Shown: positions 46,340 through 55,343, counted from the stretch's first letter. The stretch is 64,000 nt of DNA from DATAJX01 sp036261915 (GCA_036261915.1 DATAJX010000004.1:124001-188000), one strand, 5' to 3'. Notes: generated from the sequence alone by a model not told the origin. A program made the numbers and translations.

Positions 46340-47123
46340 AGCCGAGGTACAGGCACAGCAGGCCGCCCAGCGCCAGCGGCAGGCTGAGGGTTTGGCCCTG
46401 CGTGATGCTGAGGCCGAGCACGTTGTGGGTGATCTCGGGCTCGCGGAAGAATTCGGCCAGCGTGCGCGTGGCGGCGTAGCCCAGCAGGAACACGCCGCTG
46501 GGCACCCAGCGCCTGAACGCATGGCCCTTGCGCACGATGAACCACAGGAGCAGCCCGAGGATGATGCCTTCGAGCCCGGCTTCGTACAACTGGCTGGGGT
46601 GGCGGGGCAGGGGGTCGACCGCCGGGAAGACCATGGCCCAGGGCACGGCGTCGGGGTTGGGCACGTGGCGGCCCCACAGCTCGCCGTTGATGAAGTTGGC
46701 GATGCGGCCGAAGAACAGGCCCAGCGGCACCACCGGCACGATGCGGTCGGCCAGGTCGGCCGGGTGGACTTTGTAATGGTGCGCAAAAATGAGGATGGCC
46801 GCGATGACGCCCGCGGCGCCGCCGTGGAAGCTCATGCCGCCTTCCCACACACGCAGCAGCCACAGCGGGTCGCGCAGCAGGTGGTCGAGCCCGTAGAACA
46901 GCGCGTAGCCCAGGCGCCCGCCTGCGACGATGCCGATGACCGCCCAGATGAAGAAGTTTTCGAGCGTGTCGGGCGTGAGGTTTTTGGCCTTGTGCCACAC
47001 GGCGATCTTTTTGGAATACCACAGGCCGCCCAGCATGCCCGCCACATAGGCCAGCCCGTACCAGCGCACCGCCACGGGGCCGAGCTGCAGGGCGATGGGA
47101 TCGAAGCCGGGATAGATAAGCAT
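46314..47123 (-). CDS. lgt: Prolipoprotein diacylglyceryl transferase
   Basis: Inner-membrane enzyme that lipidates the lipobox cysteine of prolipoproteins, such as the secretin at 32.9 kb. 269 aa, seven membrane helices, signature GRIANFINGELWGR and the HPSQLYEAGLEG motif. Starts at an ATG 24 aa before the conserved WYGLAYVAG. Confidence 0.97.
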   Translation of the reverse strand: MLIYPGFDPIALQLGPVAVRWYGLAYVAGMLGGLWYSKKIAVWHKAKNLTPDTLENFFIWAVIGIVAGGRLGYALFYGLDHLLRDPLWLLRVWEGGMSFHGGAAGVIAAILIFAHHYKVHPADLADRIVPVVPLGLFFGRIANFINGELWGRHVPNPDAVPWAMVFPAVDPLPRHPSQLYEAGLEGIILGLLLWFIVRKGHAFRRWVPSGVFLLGYAATRTLAEFFREPEITHNVLGLSITQGQTLSLPLALGGLLCLYLGYAHTPTRK

Positions 47124-47224
47124 GGCGGCACCCTACGGCGGAACCGCAACGGCGTAAAGCCGCAGAACCATGGCGGCATAAAAAGGGGATGGGTTTTTGA
47201 GGCGAAGCGCCGTAACATGCGCCC

Positions 47225-47920
47225 ATGAAAAACAAACGCCCCGCCGCGAACGACCCCTTGAAGAACCGCATTGAACGGCAGTTGCCGCCCGCGGCGCCGC
47301 ACCGTTCGACCGCCAAGGTGGTGGGCGGCGCGTTGCTGGTGGTGGCCTTGGCCCTGGCGCTGGGCTGGTGGCTGGGCCAGCGGCAGGGCGCCCGCATGGC
47401 GCACATGATGGAGCGCGCCAACGCCATACCGGCGCAGGTGTCGGCCACTGAAGTTTCGCCGACCGACGTATCGGGCACGATGCCGGTTGAGGGTGTATCG
47501 GACACCCTGGTTGAAGCGGTGCCGGAAGCCGTGGCGCCCGCGCCCAAACCGGTACAGCCGGGCCTGCTTTCGCCCCGCCGCCCGCCGGTGGCCGCCGTGG
47601 GCACCGCAGGGCACGTGCTGCAGGCCGACCAGATATTGTATTGCCTGGCCACCGGTGAGGTGCTGGACATGTTGCATGCGCATGCCCGCACCACCGCGGC
47701 GCTGGCCGAGTATGACGCCCAGACCGAGGACTATAACCGCCGTTGCGGCGTGTATAACTATTCGGCCACCAGCATGGCGCAGGCCATGAAGGCGATGGAA
47801 AAGTGGCGCCCGGTGATCGAAAAGAAGATGCGCCAGCGCCTGGGTCACGAAGCGCCCTTGAAGCCGGTGGTGATCGCCCCCGCCGCGCCCGTGGTTGAGC
47901 GCGACTACGGCGACTACTGA
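47225..47920 (+). CDS. Unknown single-span membrane protein
   Basis: 231 aa: basic cytoplasmic start, membrane helix near residues 31-48 (VVGGALLVVALALALGWWLG), a long Val/Pro/Ala-rich stretch (about 65-115) and a polar domain with two cysteines (LYCLATG, NRRCGVY). Bitopic, possibly envelope-spanning. Divergent from lgt; convergent with the lysozyme-like gene, three bases apart. No family recognised. Confidence 0.6.
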   Translation: MKNKRPAANDPLKNRIERQLPPAAPHRSTAKVVGGALLVVALALALGWWLGQRQGARMAHMMERANAIPAQVSATEVSPTDVSGTMPVEGVSDTLVEAVPEAVAPAPKPVQPGLLSPRRPPVAAVGTAGHVLQADQILYCLATGEVLDMLHAHARTTAALAEYDAQTEDYNRRCGVYNYSATSMAQAMKAMEKWRPVIEKKMRQRLGHEAPLKPVVIAPAAPVVERDYGDY

Positions 47921-47923
47921 CGC

Positions 47924-48955
47924 TTACTTGCCGTACTTGCCGATGACGGCGCTAAGCCAGTCGCCGGCCTGGTCGAGCAGGTCGCTCTCGAGATCGAGGT
48001 TGGGGACGAGGCCTTCGGTGCCACTGCCGCTGGGCGTGGGCCAGTCGCGCCAGTAATCGGCCACTGTGGTGCCGTTATCGTTGACGTAGCCGCTGACGTG
48101 GACCTGCCCGCTGTGTGAGGTGTTGCCCGTGACAAACCGGGCCATGTCGTCGCCCGGTATGCTGCCGGATTGGCCTGTTTGCATGAGCGCGTCGAGCCCT
48201 GCTTGGCTGTTGTTGTCGTTGCGGATGACGTCGGGGTTGTCGGGGCGGCCGAATTGGTTGAGTTCATAACCCCTGCGCTCTTTGAATTCTTTCGGTGTCT
48301 GATGGGTGATGGTTTCGATGACGGCATGACGATCTCCATTATTGATGGCTTGGCGCATAGTTGCATTGATAGTATCTGGCTGATGATAAAAGATGGAAAG
48401 CAGCCCAATACGCTCTTCGGAAAAGGGGATACTTGCCGTTTTATCAGTACGGGCATTTTTGGTAAACCGGTCGAACTCTTGGTTTGCGGCCTGAAGAGAA
48501 ATATCTGTCAGATTGTTTAATTGGTTTTTGTCGAGGGTGACGCCAAAACGGTTATTGGTTAAGTCTGACATAACGTTAATACTGCTATTATATTGAGGTG
48601 GATTTATATAAAAAATCGCTGCGTTGGCATTAAATGTGCTTTTACCCAAATCGTAGCGATTAAGATTATTAGCGGCGGTTTCCAGCATATTGTACTGTTC
48701 GGCGGAGAGACGGTGGCCTAAGGTTTTCTCGAGTAACCGGATAGCTTCTACATTACGAGTATTATTTAGTACCCATTTACCATTATTTTTGACCACAAGG
48801 GCCTGACCCATACCGACAGTTGGGATACCTATTTTATCTAGGTAAACTACCGGTACATTATTTTCTTGTCTGGTTAAAAACTCCTTGAGTTTTTGTTGGT
48901 ATTTTTGAGGGGTAAGTATACGCCATTTCATTTGAGGCATTGTTTTAACTTTCAT
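47924..48955 (-). CDS. T4-lysozyme-like (GH24) muramidase with C-terminal extension
   Basis: About 343 aa from the ATG at 48955 (alternatives at 48940 and 48931). The catalytic triad spacing is exactly that of T4 lysozyme: Glu31, Asp40 and Thr46 (E-x8-D-x5-T) in RQENNVPVVYLDKIGIPTVG. It lacks an obvious signal peptide. After the lysozyme-like half, residues about 200-343 are of unknown type, with a SGQVHVSGYVNDNG tail motif and a C-terminal helix (LLDQAGDWLSAVIGKYG). AT-rich in its 5' half, so probably acquired. Could be phage-derived, a cell-wall toxin or an envelope enzyme. Confidence 0.7.
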   Translation of the reverse strand: MKVKTMPQMKWRILTPQKYQQKLKEFLTRQENNVPVVYLDKIGIPTVGMGQALVVKNNGKWVLNNTRNVEAIRLLEKTLGHRLSAEQYNMLETAANNLNRYDLGKSTFNANAAIFYINPPQYNSSINVMSDLTNNRFGVTLDKNQLNNLTDISLQAANQEFDRFTKNARTDKTASIPFSEERIGLLSIFYHQPDTINATMRQAINNGDRHAVIETITHQTPKEFKERRGYELNQFGRPDNPDVIRNDNNSQAGLDALMQTGQSGSIPGDDMARFVTGNTSHSGQVHVSGYVNDNGTTVADYWRDWPTPSGSGTEGLVPNLDLESDLLDQAGDWLSAVIGKYGK

Positions 48956-48993
48956 TGGTTTACGTTGATGGGAAACTTGGGCATGATGTGGAT

Positions 48994-49602
48994 ATGCGTT
49001 TTGCTTGGGCATTTCTGGCGTTGATGGCTTTTACGGCTGGGCATGCAGTGGCTAAAGACCATTATGCTACAGCTGAATTGAGCAATATTTCCACTGAGGA
49101 GATAGCCCATGCCGTGCGAGTTTTTTGCAAGGAAAGCGGCAGTGAATTCGAGATAGAACCTTTTGATCAAGGGATCAGGCCTGAGGAAATTATTCATACC
49201 GATGCGCTACGTCGGCAGGGCATTACCGTGATGCCAGATAATGCCCCGCTTGAGATGATTTGCAGCCTGAATGGCCAGGGTTATAAGGCGGTGGTGAAGA
49301 GGGAGGTATCTGAAACCTACTGCCCGACCATCAGCCTTTACCGCGGGAGGGATATGCTTGTGCAAGACTTGCCGTTTGGGGCTGAGAATTGCACCAATCG
49401 CAAGGCGATTACGCACCTGAGCGTATGGGACCAGACAAGTCGGGAGTATGATTTACCAGCAAATACCTATCTCTTTATTTGTACCGGTACGCCATCGGGC
49501 CGTTTGGCTAATGCATCGGGGAATGTGCGCATGGGGCAGATGTTGAAGGTAAACATGCAATGCAAGCGGTATTTCCCCGATACGCGGTGGCCCGTAAAAT
49601 AA
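48994..49602 (+). CDS. Unknown exported cysteine-rich protein
   Basis: 202 aa from the ATG at 48994, with a signal peptide (MRFAWAFLALMAFTAGHAVA). The mature part has six cysteines (FCKES, ICSLN, YCPTI, NCTN, ICTG, QCKR), suggesting disulfide bonds in the periplasm. Divergent from the lysozyme-like gene with start codons 38 bp apart, so they share one regulatory region. A lysozyme inhibitor or immunity role is possible but unproven. Confidence 0.65.
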   Translation: MRFAWAFLALMAFTAGHAVAKDHYATAELSNISTEEIAHAVRVFCKESGSEFEIEPFDQGIRPEEIIHTDALRRQGITVMPDNAPLEMICSLNGQGYKAVVKREVSETYCPTISLYRGRDMLVQDLPFGAENCTNRKAITHLSVWDQTSREYDLPANTYLFICTGTPSGRLANASGNVRMGQMLKVNMQCKRYFPDTRWPVK

Positions 49603-49702
49603 ACGGCCCGGGCACATAAAAAACACCCACCATCGGTGAGCGTGGGAAAAATATGGTACGGGTTGTTGCATTACGTCAAGAAAATTTAAATAACCTTTTG
49701 TT

Positions 49703-50794
49703 TTATTTTGAATAATTGGGGGCGGCTTGCACGTGGGCGACGTCGTGCGGGTGGCTTTCGGTGAGGCCCGCATTGGTGATGCGCACGAAGCGGGCTTTTT
49801 TCCACATGTCGGGGATGGTGGCGGCGCCCACGTAGCCCATGGCGGCGCGCAGGCCGCCGACCATTTGCAGCACGACGTCTTCGACCGGGCCCTTGCAGGG
49901 CTTGAAGCCTTCGATGCCCTCGGCCACCAGTTTGGCGGGCTTGGTGGACATATCCTGCAAGTACCGGCTGGCGCTGCCCTTTTGCATGGCGGCGATGCTG
50001 CCCATGCCGCGATAGCTTTTGAACTTTTTGCCGTCGATGGTGACGACCTCGCCGGGGGCTTCGTTGGTGCCCGCGAACATGCTGCCGCCCATGACCACCG
50101 ACGCGCCTGCCGCGATGGCCTTGGCGAAATCGCCGCTGTAGCGAACGCCGCCGTCGGCGATGAGCGGCACCTTGTGCTTGTGGCAGACGCGGGCGCAATC
50201 CATGACCGCCGTGAGCTGCGGTACGCCGATGCCTGCCACGATGCGCGTGGTGCAGATGCTGCCCGGCCCGATGCCGACCTTGACCGCGTCGGCGCCCGCT
50301 TTGATGAGCGCTTCGGCCCCGGCGGCGGTGCCGACGTTGCCCGCGATGATTTGAATTTTGGGGTACTTTTTACGGATGCTTTTGATGATGGTGAGCACGC
50401 CCTTGCTGTGGCCGTGGGCGGTATCGATGACCAGGGCATCGGCCCCTGCCTTGATAAGCGGCGCGATGCGGTCGTCGTCGCCGATGCTGATGGCGGCGAT
50501 GGCGACGACCCCGGCCTTTTTGATCTTGGCGATGTGCGCGGCCTGCTGTTCGAGCGGCATGTTTTTGTGCACGGCGCCCGCCGCGCCCAGCTTGCCGAGT
50601 GCGATGGCCATGGGGGCTTCGGTGACCGTATCCATGCCCGCGGCGATGAGCGGCACGGCCAGTTTGAGCTTGCGCGTAAGCTGCGTGGCGCTGTTGGCGC
50701 TGCGGGGCAGGACCTCGGAGTATCCGGGCACGAGAAGCACGTCGTCGAAGGTGAGGGCTATGGGGATTTGGGGGATGTGTTTGGAGCGTTCCAT
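49703..50794 (-). CDS. guaB: IMP dehydrogenase lacking the CBS (Bateman) module
   Basis: Oxidises IMP to XMP, the first step to GMP. 363 aa, against about 490 in usual enzymes: the two CBS domains normally inserted after the N-terminal part of the barrel are missing, and [15 protein letters not shown] runs on to [18 protein letters not shown] with no such insert. The active-site loop [11 protein letters not shown] (catalytic Cys) and the flap with [12 protein letters not shown] and RY are intact, favouring IMPDH over GMP reductase. Start chosen at the ATG at 50794; a TTG lies two codons upstream. Confidence 0.93.
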   Translation of the reverse strand: MERSKHIPQIPIALTFDDVLLVPGYSEVLPRSANSATQLTRKLKLAVPLIAAGMDTVTEAPMAIALGKLGAAGAVHKNMPLEQQAAHIAKIKKAGVVAIAAISIGDDDRIAPLIKAGADALVIDTAHGHSKGVLTIIKSIRKKYPKIQIIAGNVGTAAGAEALIKAGADAVKVGIGPGSICTTRIVAGIGVPQLTAVMDCARVCHKHKVPLIADGGVRYSGDFAKAIAAGASVVMGGSMFAGTNEAPGEVVTIDGKKFKSYRGMGSIAAMQKGSASRYLQDMSTKPAKLVAEGIEGFKPCKGPVEDVVLQMVGGLRAAMGYVGAATIPDMWKKARFVRITNAGLTESHPHDVAHVQAAPNYSK

Positions 50795-50851
50795 AGGCAA
50801 GGGTAAGCAAAACGCCCGGCGTGGTCAAGCCGGGCGTTTGAGGCGGGTGCC

Positions 50852-51292
50852 TTAATAGTGGCGCGGGCCGTAGCCGCCATAGCCGCCGTAGTACCGGCCG
50901 CCATGGTGGTAGGGGCGGAAACCCGGCCCGAAGTGGTGGCGCTCGCCGCCGATGAACACCGTGCCGACCACGAACGGTTCGGGCGGGGTGATGTAGACGT
51001 TGTCGTCTTGCACGACGTAACCAATGCTGGGTTGCGGGGCGTAATCGGGCGAGGCGGGCGCGGCTGGGGCTGCGACTTCGGCGGGTTCGCTGTTTTGCAG
51101 CTGCCAGCTGCCGTCGGGTTGCAGGCAGGCGGTGCCGTAGCCCTTTTGCGTTTTGCCCGCGATGGTGAAGGTTTGGGTGTATTCGCGGCAGTAGTCGCCG
51201 CCGGTGGTGCTATCGCGCGTGGAGATGTTTTGCGCGCCGGCGGCGCCGGCCAGCAGGGTAAGCGCGGCGGTGGCGTAGAGGAGCTTGGGCAT
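50852..51292 (-). CDS. RT0821/Lpp0805-family exported surface protein
   Basis: 146 aa with a signal peptide ([27 protein letters not shown] ribosome site). The [20 protein letters not shown] and [11 protein letters not shown] motif is the family signature. The C-terminal half is unusual: Pro/Ala-rich, then His/Gly/Tyr-rich ([20 protein letters not shown]), likely flexible or surface-binding. The exact function of the family is unknown. Confidence 0.85.
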   Translation of the reverse strand: MPKLLYATAALTLLAGAAGAQNISTRDSTTGGDYCREYTQTFTIAGKTQKGYGTACLQPDGSWQLQNSEPAEVAAPAAPASPDYAPQPSIGYVVQDDNVYITPPEPFVVGTVFIGGERHHFGPGFRPYHHGGRYYGGYGGYGPRHY

Positions 51293-51408
51293 GGGGTTGA
51301 TTCCTTTCATGGCCCTAGCATAAGCCCCCCAAAGTGGGGGGCAATGCCAAACAATATAAAGGAAAGTGTGGCGAAAGGTGGCTTACCTCAGGCTTATCTT
51401 GGCCATGG

Positions 51409-52101
51409 TTACTTGGGCAAGCCGATGACGACCAGTTCGGCGTCGGTGGTGGCTTTGATATCCAAATCGCCTTCGTCGAGCAGGGCGAGGCTGTCGCCTT
51501 CTTCGAGCGTATGGCCGTTGACCACGGTGGTGCCCTTGCTGGCCAGCACGTAGGCGCGTGGCCCGGCGTTTTGCGTGAACGCGGTGCCCGCCTTGAGCGT
51601 GCCGCCCCAGAGTTTGGCATCGGCGTGGATGAACAGCGGCGCTTCGCCTTCGGTGCCGCTGACCAGCAGGGGCAGGGCGGTGGTGGCGGGCTCGGTCGGG
51701 AAGTCGGCCTGGCCCCAGCGCGGCTTGACCTCGGCCTTGTTGGGCACGATCCAGATCTGGTAAAGCGTGGTGGGCAGCGTGGGGCTGGCATGCTCGGCGT
51801 GGATGATGCCGGTGCCGGCGCTCATGACCTGTACGTTGCCGGCGCGGGTGACGCCCTTGTTGCCGAGGTTGTCGGCGTGCGCCACTTCGCCTTCGCGCAC
51901 GTAGGTGATGATCTCCATATTGTTGTGCGGGTGCTTTTCAAACCCGTTGCCTGCGGCGATGCGGTCGTCGTTGACCACGCGCAGCGTGCCGAAGCCCATG
52001 CGGGCGGGGTCATAATACCGGCCGAAGCTGAAGTGGTGGCGGGCTTTGAGCCAGCCGAAGTCGACCTGCGTAATGTCGGCGAATTTGCGGTGTTCGATCA
52101 T
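51409..52101 (-). CDS. Pirin family protein (YhhW-like bicupin)
   Basis: 230 aa. Metal-binding pattern in the first cupin: HPHNNMEIITYVREGEVAH plus VQVMSAGTGIIHAEHA, as in quercetinase-active YhhW. Second cupin is degenerate, as usual. GGAG precedes the ATG. Confidence 0.92.
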   Translation of the reverse strand: MIEHRKFADITQVDFGWLKARHHFSFGRYYDPARMGFGTLRVVNDDRIAAGNGFEKHPHNNMEIITYVREGEVAHADNLGNKGVTRAGNVQVMSAGTGIIHAEHASPTLPTTLYQIWIVPNKAEVKPRWGQADFPTEPATTALPLLVSGTEGEAPLFIHADAKLWGGTLKAGTAFTQNAGPRAYVLASKGTTVVNGHTLEEGDSLALLDEGDLDIKATTDAELVVIGLPK

Positions 52102-52212
52102 GGTACTTTTACTCCTTTCAGTTCAAATGTTGGCCCCATTGCGGGTTTCAGATGGTCCGGTTGTTTTATAACATGTGAGTCAATACAATTTAAATACAAT
52201 GCCCGTGACTGC

Positions 52213-52240
52213 CAAAAAAGCCCCCGTTTGCGGGGGCTTT
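52213..52240 (-). terminator. Terminator after the ABC transporter operon
   Basis: GCCCCCG / CGGGGGC stem with an A-run that reads as six T on the minus strand. Confidence 0.85.
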
Positions 52241-52242
52241 GG

Positions 52243-53019
52243 TTACTGCTTGAGGCCGAGGCCATGTTTGATCTGATACCACCCGATGCCGGCGAACACC
52301 GCCACCATGGCGCTGAGCACCGCCACGCAGGTGGCGATGCTGACGTCGCTGTGCCCCAGCAGCCCGTAACGGAAGCCGTTGATGAGGTAGAAGATGGGGT
52401 TGAGCTGGGTGACATGCTGCGCCCACACCGGCAGCGATTGCACCGAGTAGAACACCCCGCCCAGGTACACCAGCGGCGTGAGCACGAAGGTGGGGATGAT
52501 GGTGATGCCGTCGAAGCTTTTGGCGTAGATGCCGTTGATGAGGCCGCCCAGCGCGAACAGCGCCGATGACAGCAGCAGGAACACCAGCACCATGAACGGG
52601 TGCGGCACGGCGGGCAGCGCGAAGAACAGCGACACCAGCATGACCAGCAGGCCCACGGCCACGCCGCGCACGATGCCGCCCGAGATGAAGCCCAGCACCA
52701 GCAGCCAGGGGGGCGTGGGCGAAACCAGGATTTCATCGATGCTGCGGATGAAGAACTTGGACTGGAAGAACGCCGTGGCCACATTGGAGAACGAGTTGGT
52801 GACCACCGCGAGCATCACCAGCCCCGGCACCACGAACTGCATGTAGGGGTGGCCGCCGACGTCGCCGATGCGGCTGCCCAGCACCTGCCCGAACACCATG
52901 AAGTACAGCGTGGAGGTGATGAGGCTGGGCAAAAAGGTTTGCGGCCAGATGCGCGTGATGCGCACGATGTCTTTCCGCACGATGGTGTAGTAGGCGGTCC
53001 AGAGTTGATAGGGCGTCAT
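52243..53019 (-). CDS. ABC-2 type exporter permease (YadH-like)
   Basis: 258 aa, six predicted membrane helices, with the ABC-2 signature region SFDGITIIPTFVLTPLVYLGGVFYSVQSLP and NPIFYLINGFRYGLLG near the C-terminus. Begins inside the last 4 bp of the ATPase gene, so the two subunits are co-translated. The substrate is unknown; YadGH-type and capsule/drug-type exporters share this fold. Confidence 0.9.
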   Translation of the reverse strand: MTPYQLWTAYYTIVRKDIVRITRIWPQTFLPSLITSTLYFMVFGQVLGSRIGDVGGHPYMQFVVPGLVMLAVVTNSFSNVATAFFQSKFFIRSIDEILVSPTPPWLLVLGFISGGIVRGVAVGLLVMLVSLFFALPAVPHPFMVLVFLLLSSALFALGGLINGIYAKSFDGITIIPTFVLTPLVYLGGVFYSVQSLPVWAQHVTQLNPIFYLINGFRYGLLGHSDVSIATCVAVLSAMVAVFAGIGWYQIKHGLGLKQ

Positions 53020-53771
53020 GATGCGGCGCTTTCGTTGGTGAGTTGCAGGAAGACCTCTTCGAGCCGGGTGCCCTTGAAACCCTTGCTTTTGGGGGCGGCC
53101 TTGAGCACCTGCGCCATGGTGCCCTGCGCCACCACGCGGCCCTTGTTGATGACCGAGAGGTTTTTGCAGAGCTGTTCTGCTTCCTCCAGGTAGTGGGTGG
53201 TGAGCACGATGGTGACGCCCTGCTTGACCAGCCCTTGCAGGTATTTCCACATGCTGCGGCGCAGTTCGACGTCGACGCCCGCGGTGGGTTCGTCGAGGAT
53301 GAGCAGTTTGGGTTGCTGCACCAGCGCGCGGGCGATCATCAGCCGGCGCTTCATGCCGCCTGACAGGGTGCGGCCGGGCTGGTCGAGTTTGTCGCCCAGG
53401 CCTAAATCCTTCAGCAGTTTTTTGGCGCGCGGTACAGCCACGCTGCGCGGGATGCCGTAATAGCCCGCCTGGTTGACCACCACGTCGAGGCACTTGTCGA
53501 ATGGGTTGAAGTTGACCTCTTGCTGCACGATGCCGATCATGCCTTTGGTCTTTTCGGGCTCTTTGGCGTTGTCGACGCCGAAGACCTCGATGGTGCCGCC
53601 GCTGCGTTCGACCAGACCCACGATGATGCCGATGAGGCTGGTTTTGCCCGCGCCGTTGGGGCCGAGCAGGGCGTAAAAGCCGCCCGCCGGAACGGTGAGC
53701 GACACCCCGTGCAGCGCGACCGTGCCGCTGGCGTAGGTTTTGGTGACGTTGGTGATCTTGAGCGCGTCCAT
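53016..53771 (-). CDS. ABC exporter ATPase (YadG-like)
   Basis: 251 aa: Walker A GPNGAGKTSL, Q-loop GIVQQEVNFNP, signature LSGGMKRRL, Walker B LLILDEPTAGVD and the H-loop VLTTHYLEEAE, all intact. Pairs with the permease downstream. Confidence 0.95.
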   Translation of the reverse strand: MDALKITNVTKTYASGTVALHGVSLTVPAGGFYALLGPNGAGKTSLIGIIVGLVERSGGTIEVFGVDNAKEPEKTKGMIGIVQQEVNFNPFDKCLDVVVNQAGYYGIPRSVAVPRAKKLLKDLGLGDKLDQPGRTLSGGMKRRLMIARALVQQPKLLILDEPTAGVDVELRRSMWKYLQGLVKQGVTIVLTTHYLEEAEQLCKNLSVINKGRVVAQGTMAQVLKAAPKSKGFKGTRLEEVFLQLTNESAAS

Positions 53772-53858
53772 GTAAGGGCTTTCGGTTATTGCGGGCCGTT
53801 ATAGCCCCTGCACTATGAGTAAGTAAACTGCCGGGTAACTATATTGTTGGCTACTTTA

Positions 53859-53908
53859 TAGCATGGGCGTCAAGCCGCGCGTGTTGCGGTGCCGCGCAGC
53901 CCATGCTA
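53859..53908 (+). repeat. Inverted repeat just upstream of tRNA-Ala
   Basis: TAGCATGGGC and GCCCATGCTA, perfect 10-bp arms 30 bp apart, with an inner GCGCG/CGCGC pairing; it could form a processing stem in a tRNA leader. Confidence 0.55.
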
Positions 53909-53922
53909 ATTGCAACCCCGGT

Positions 53923-53998
53923 GGGCCCGTAGCTCAGTTGGTAGAGCGCCTGCTTTGCAAGCAGGATGTCGTCGGTTCGAATCCGTTCGGGTCCACCA
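53923..53998 (+). tRNA. tRNA-Ala(UGC)
   Basis: 76 nt with encoded CCA. Acceptor stem GGGCCCG pairs with CGGGTCC (one G-U), D-loop AGCTCAGTTGGTAGAGC, anticodon stem CTGCT/AGCAG around TTTGCAA (anticodon TGC), and TTCGAAT in the T-loop. Not inside an rRNA operon here: the 23S gene is 5.3 kb away with other genes in between. Confidence 0.97.
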
Positions 53999-54045
53999 GG
54001 ATTTAAAAAAAAAGGCCTCCGCCTGGAGGCTTTTTTTTTAAATCC
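53999..54045 (+). terminator. Extended terminator hairpin after tRNA-Ala
   Basis: An almost perfect palindrome from GGATTT through GGCCTCC to GGAGGC and AAATCC (one unpaired C), with nine A and nine T in the arms; acts as a terminator in both directions. Confidence 0.8.
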
Positions 54046-54145
54046 TGGCGGGTTTGGTGGCGGAAGCGGGCGCCGCAGGCGGGTTCGAGCCGAGGCGCTG
54101 TTGCGCCGAGACGGCCATTCAACAATTATTCATACGGGTATGGCC

Positions 54146-54164
54146 AATCCGTTCGGGTCCACCA
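54146..54164 (+). repeat. Direct repeat of the tRNA-Ala 3' end (att-like scar)
   Basis: AATCCGTTCGGGTCCACCA is identical to the last 19 nt of tRNA-Ala (53980-53998), 166 bp downstream, and is followed by a second terminator (54177-54200) resembling the first. Typical of integration at a tRNA 3' end or a local duplication. Confidence 0.75.
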
Positions 54165-54176
54165 ATATTTGAAAAC

Positions 54177-54200
54177 GGCCTCCGCTTGGGGGCCTTTTTT
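54177..54200 (+). terminator. Terminator after the duplicated tRNA 3' end
   Basis: GGCCTCC / GGGGGCC (one G-U pair) followed by six T. Confidence 0.7.
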
Positions 54201-54220
54201 GATGAAGGGGCGGGTAGGGG

Positions 54221-54799
54221 TTAGAAGCCGTTTTTCGCGCACTCGGTATTGGCGGTGGATTGAAGATTCCACCCGTTGCAGATTGCGACACTGGCTGCGT
54301 GTTGGACGCAGTTGAAAGGTTCGATGAACAGCATGGTACCGTTGCTGCGCACACGCGGCATGTTTTGTTGCGCCGTGCAGCTGCAGGTGGCGTTGTACAT
54401 GGCGCCGGGGCAGCTGACACCACTTGGCATCATTAGATTACCGCCCATGATTAAGCTGAAACCGCTTGCGGTGGTGCCCCACACCATGGTGGCGGGGGTG
54501 GTGACGGCCGTTGTGGCCACCAGCGATTTGCCGCCCCCGGCGGGCGTGACGCAGCCGGTGCCGTTCCATAGCGTGCCCGAGGCGTTGCAATCCTTGATGT
54601 TTTTAACCTGCTGCGCCAGCGTGTTGAGGTTGGTGTTGATGCCGCCGTAAAAGGCGGTGTTCTGGCTTTGGTTGCTGTTGTCGGAGGCCGTTTTTGCCGA
54701 GGTCGGCTTTTTGCCGTCGACGGGGGCGGAGACTTCGACCGCATGAACGCTGCCTGCCGCCAGTAGGGCTACGAGAAGGATGATGAGATGCGTTTTCAT
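54221..54799 (-). CDS. Exported unknown protein, paralogue A of a three-gene family
   Basis: 192 aa with a signal peptide (MKTHLIILLVALLAAGSVHA). A helical N-terminal part leads to the shared module VKNIKDCNASGTLWNGTGC, then a Gly/Thr-rich region and a Cys-rich C-terminal domain (SCPGAMYNATCSCTAQQ, FNCVQHAA, CNGW). Downstream of paralogues B and C on the same strand (22-bp gap). Possibly a disulfide-bonded surface or pilus-tip protein; no family recognised. Confidence 0.65.
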   Translation of the reverse strand: MKTHLIILLVALLAAGSVHAVEVSAPVDGKKPTSAKTASDNSNQSQNTAFYGGINTNLNTLAQQVKNIKDCNASGTLWNGTGCVTPAGGGKSLVATTAVTTPATMVWGTTASGFSLIMGGNLMMPSGVSCPGAMYNATCSCTAQQNMPRVRSNGTMLFIEPFNCVQHAASVAICNGWNLQSTANTECAKNGF

Positions 54800-54821
54800 G
54801 TGAGTGGATTCCAATTTTTAC

Positions 54822-55343
54822 CTACAAGCCAAAGCCGCTGACCACGCGATAGTTGGCCTGGCATGTTTTGGGGGTGATCTGGATGACGTCGTTGACCAGG
54901 TTGACGCTGGGAAGCATGTCGGTCGAGCTGCAGGTCAGCAGTTCCATGGTGGTGAACTGGCTGCAGTTATCGAGCCCCAGCAGGCCGCAGTTGCGGGACC
55001 CTGCAACTGCGGTGGTGATCTGGCCGGTGGGCACGGTGCCGTTGATGGTTTTTACGGGCATCATTTGCGTGGGCATGACGGCGGTATCGGTAACGGTACC
55101 GCCGCCGCTGAAGTTACCGGTGCAGGACGAGCCGTTCCAGAGCTGATTCTGCTTTTGGCACTGGAGGATGTTGGCGGTGTCTTTCTGGATGTTATCCAGC
55201 ACGCCTTTGACCATGCCCTGGTTGATGACCGATGAAATGGCGGGGCTGGCGCTGGCTGTATCTAGCGCATTGGTTTCGAGCGCCGGAAGGCGGCCCGGCA
55301 GGCAGAGCAGGAGTGAGAAGAGGAGGGCCTGTATGGTTTTCAT
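54822..55343 (-). CDS. Exported unknown protein, paralogue B
   Basis: 173 aa with a signal peptide (MKTIQALLFSLLLCLPGRLPA). Shared module ANILQCQKQNQLWNGSSC followed by a Gly-rich turn, then a C-terminal domain with Cys residues (NCGLLGLDNCSQF, LLTCSSTD, KTCQANY). It starts 3 bp after paralogue C ends. Confidence 0.65.
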   Translation of the reverse strand: MKTIQALLFSLLLCLPGRLPALETNALDTASASPAISSVINQGMVKGVLDNIQKDTANILQCQKQNQLWNGSSCTGNFSGGGTVTDTAVMPTQMMPVKTINGTVPTGQITTAVAGSRNCGLLGLDNCSQFTTMELLTCSSTDMLPSVNLVNDVIQITPKTCQANYRVVSGFGL

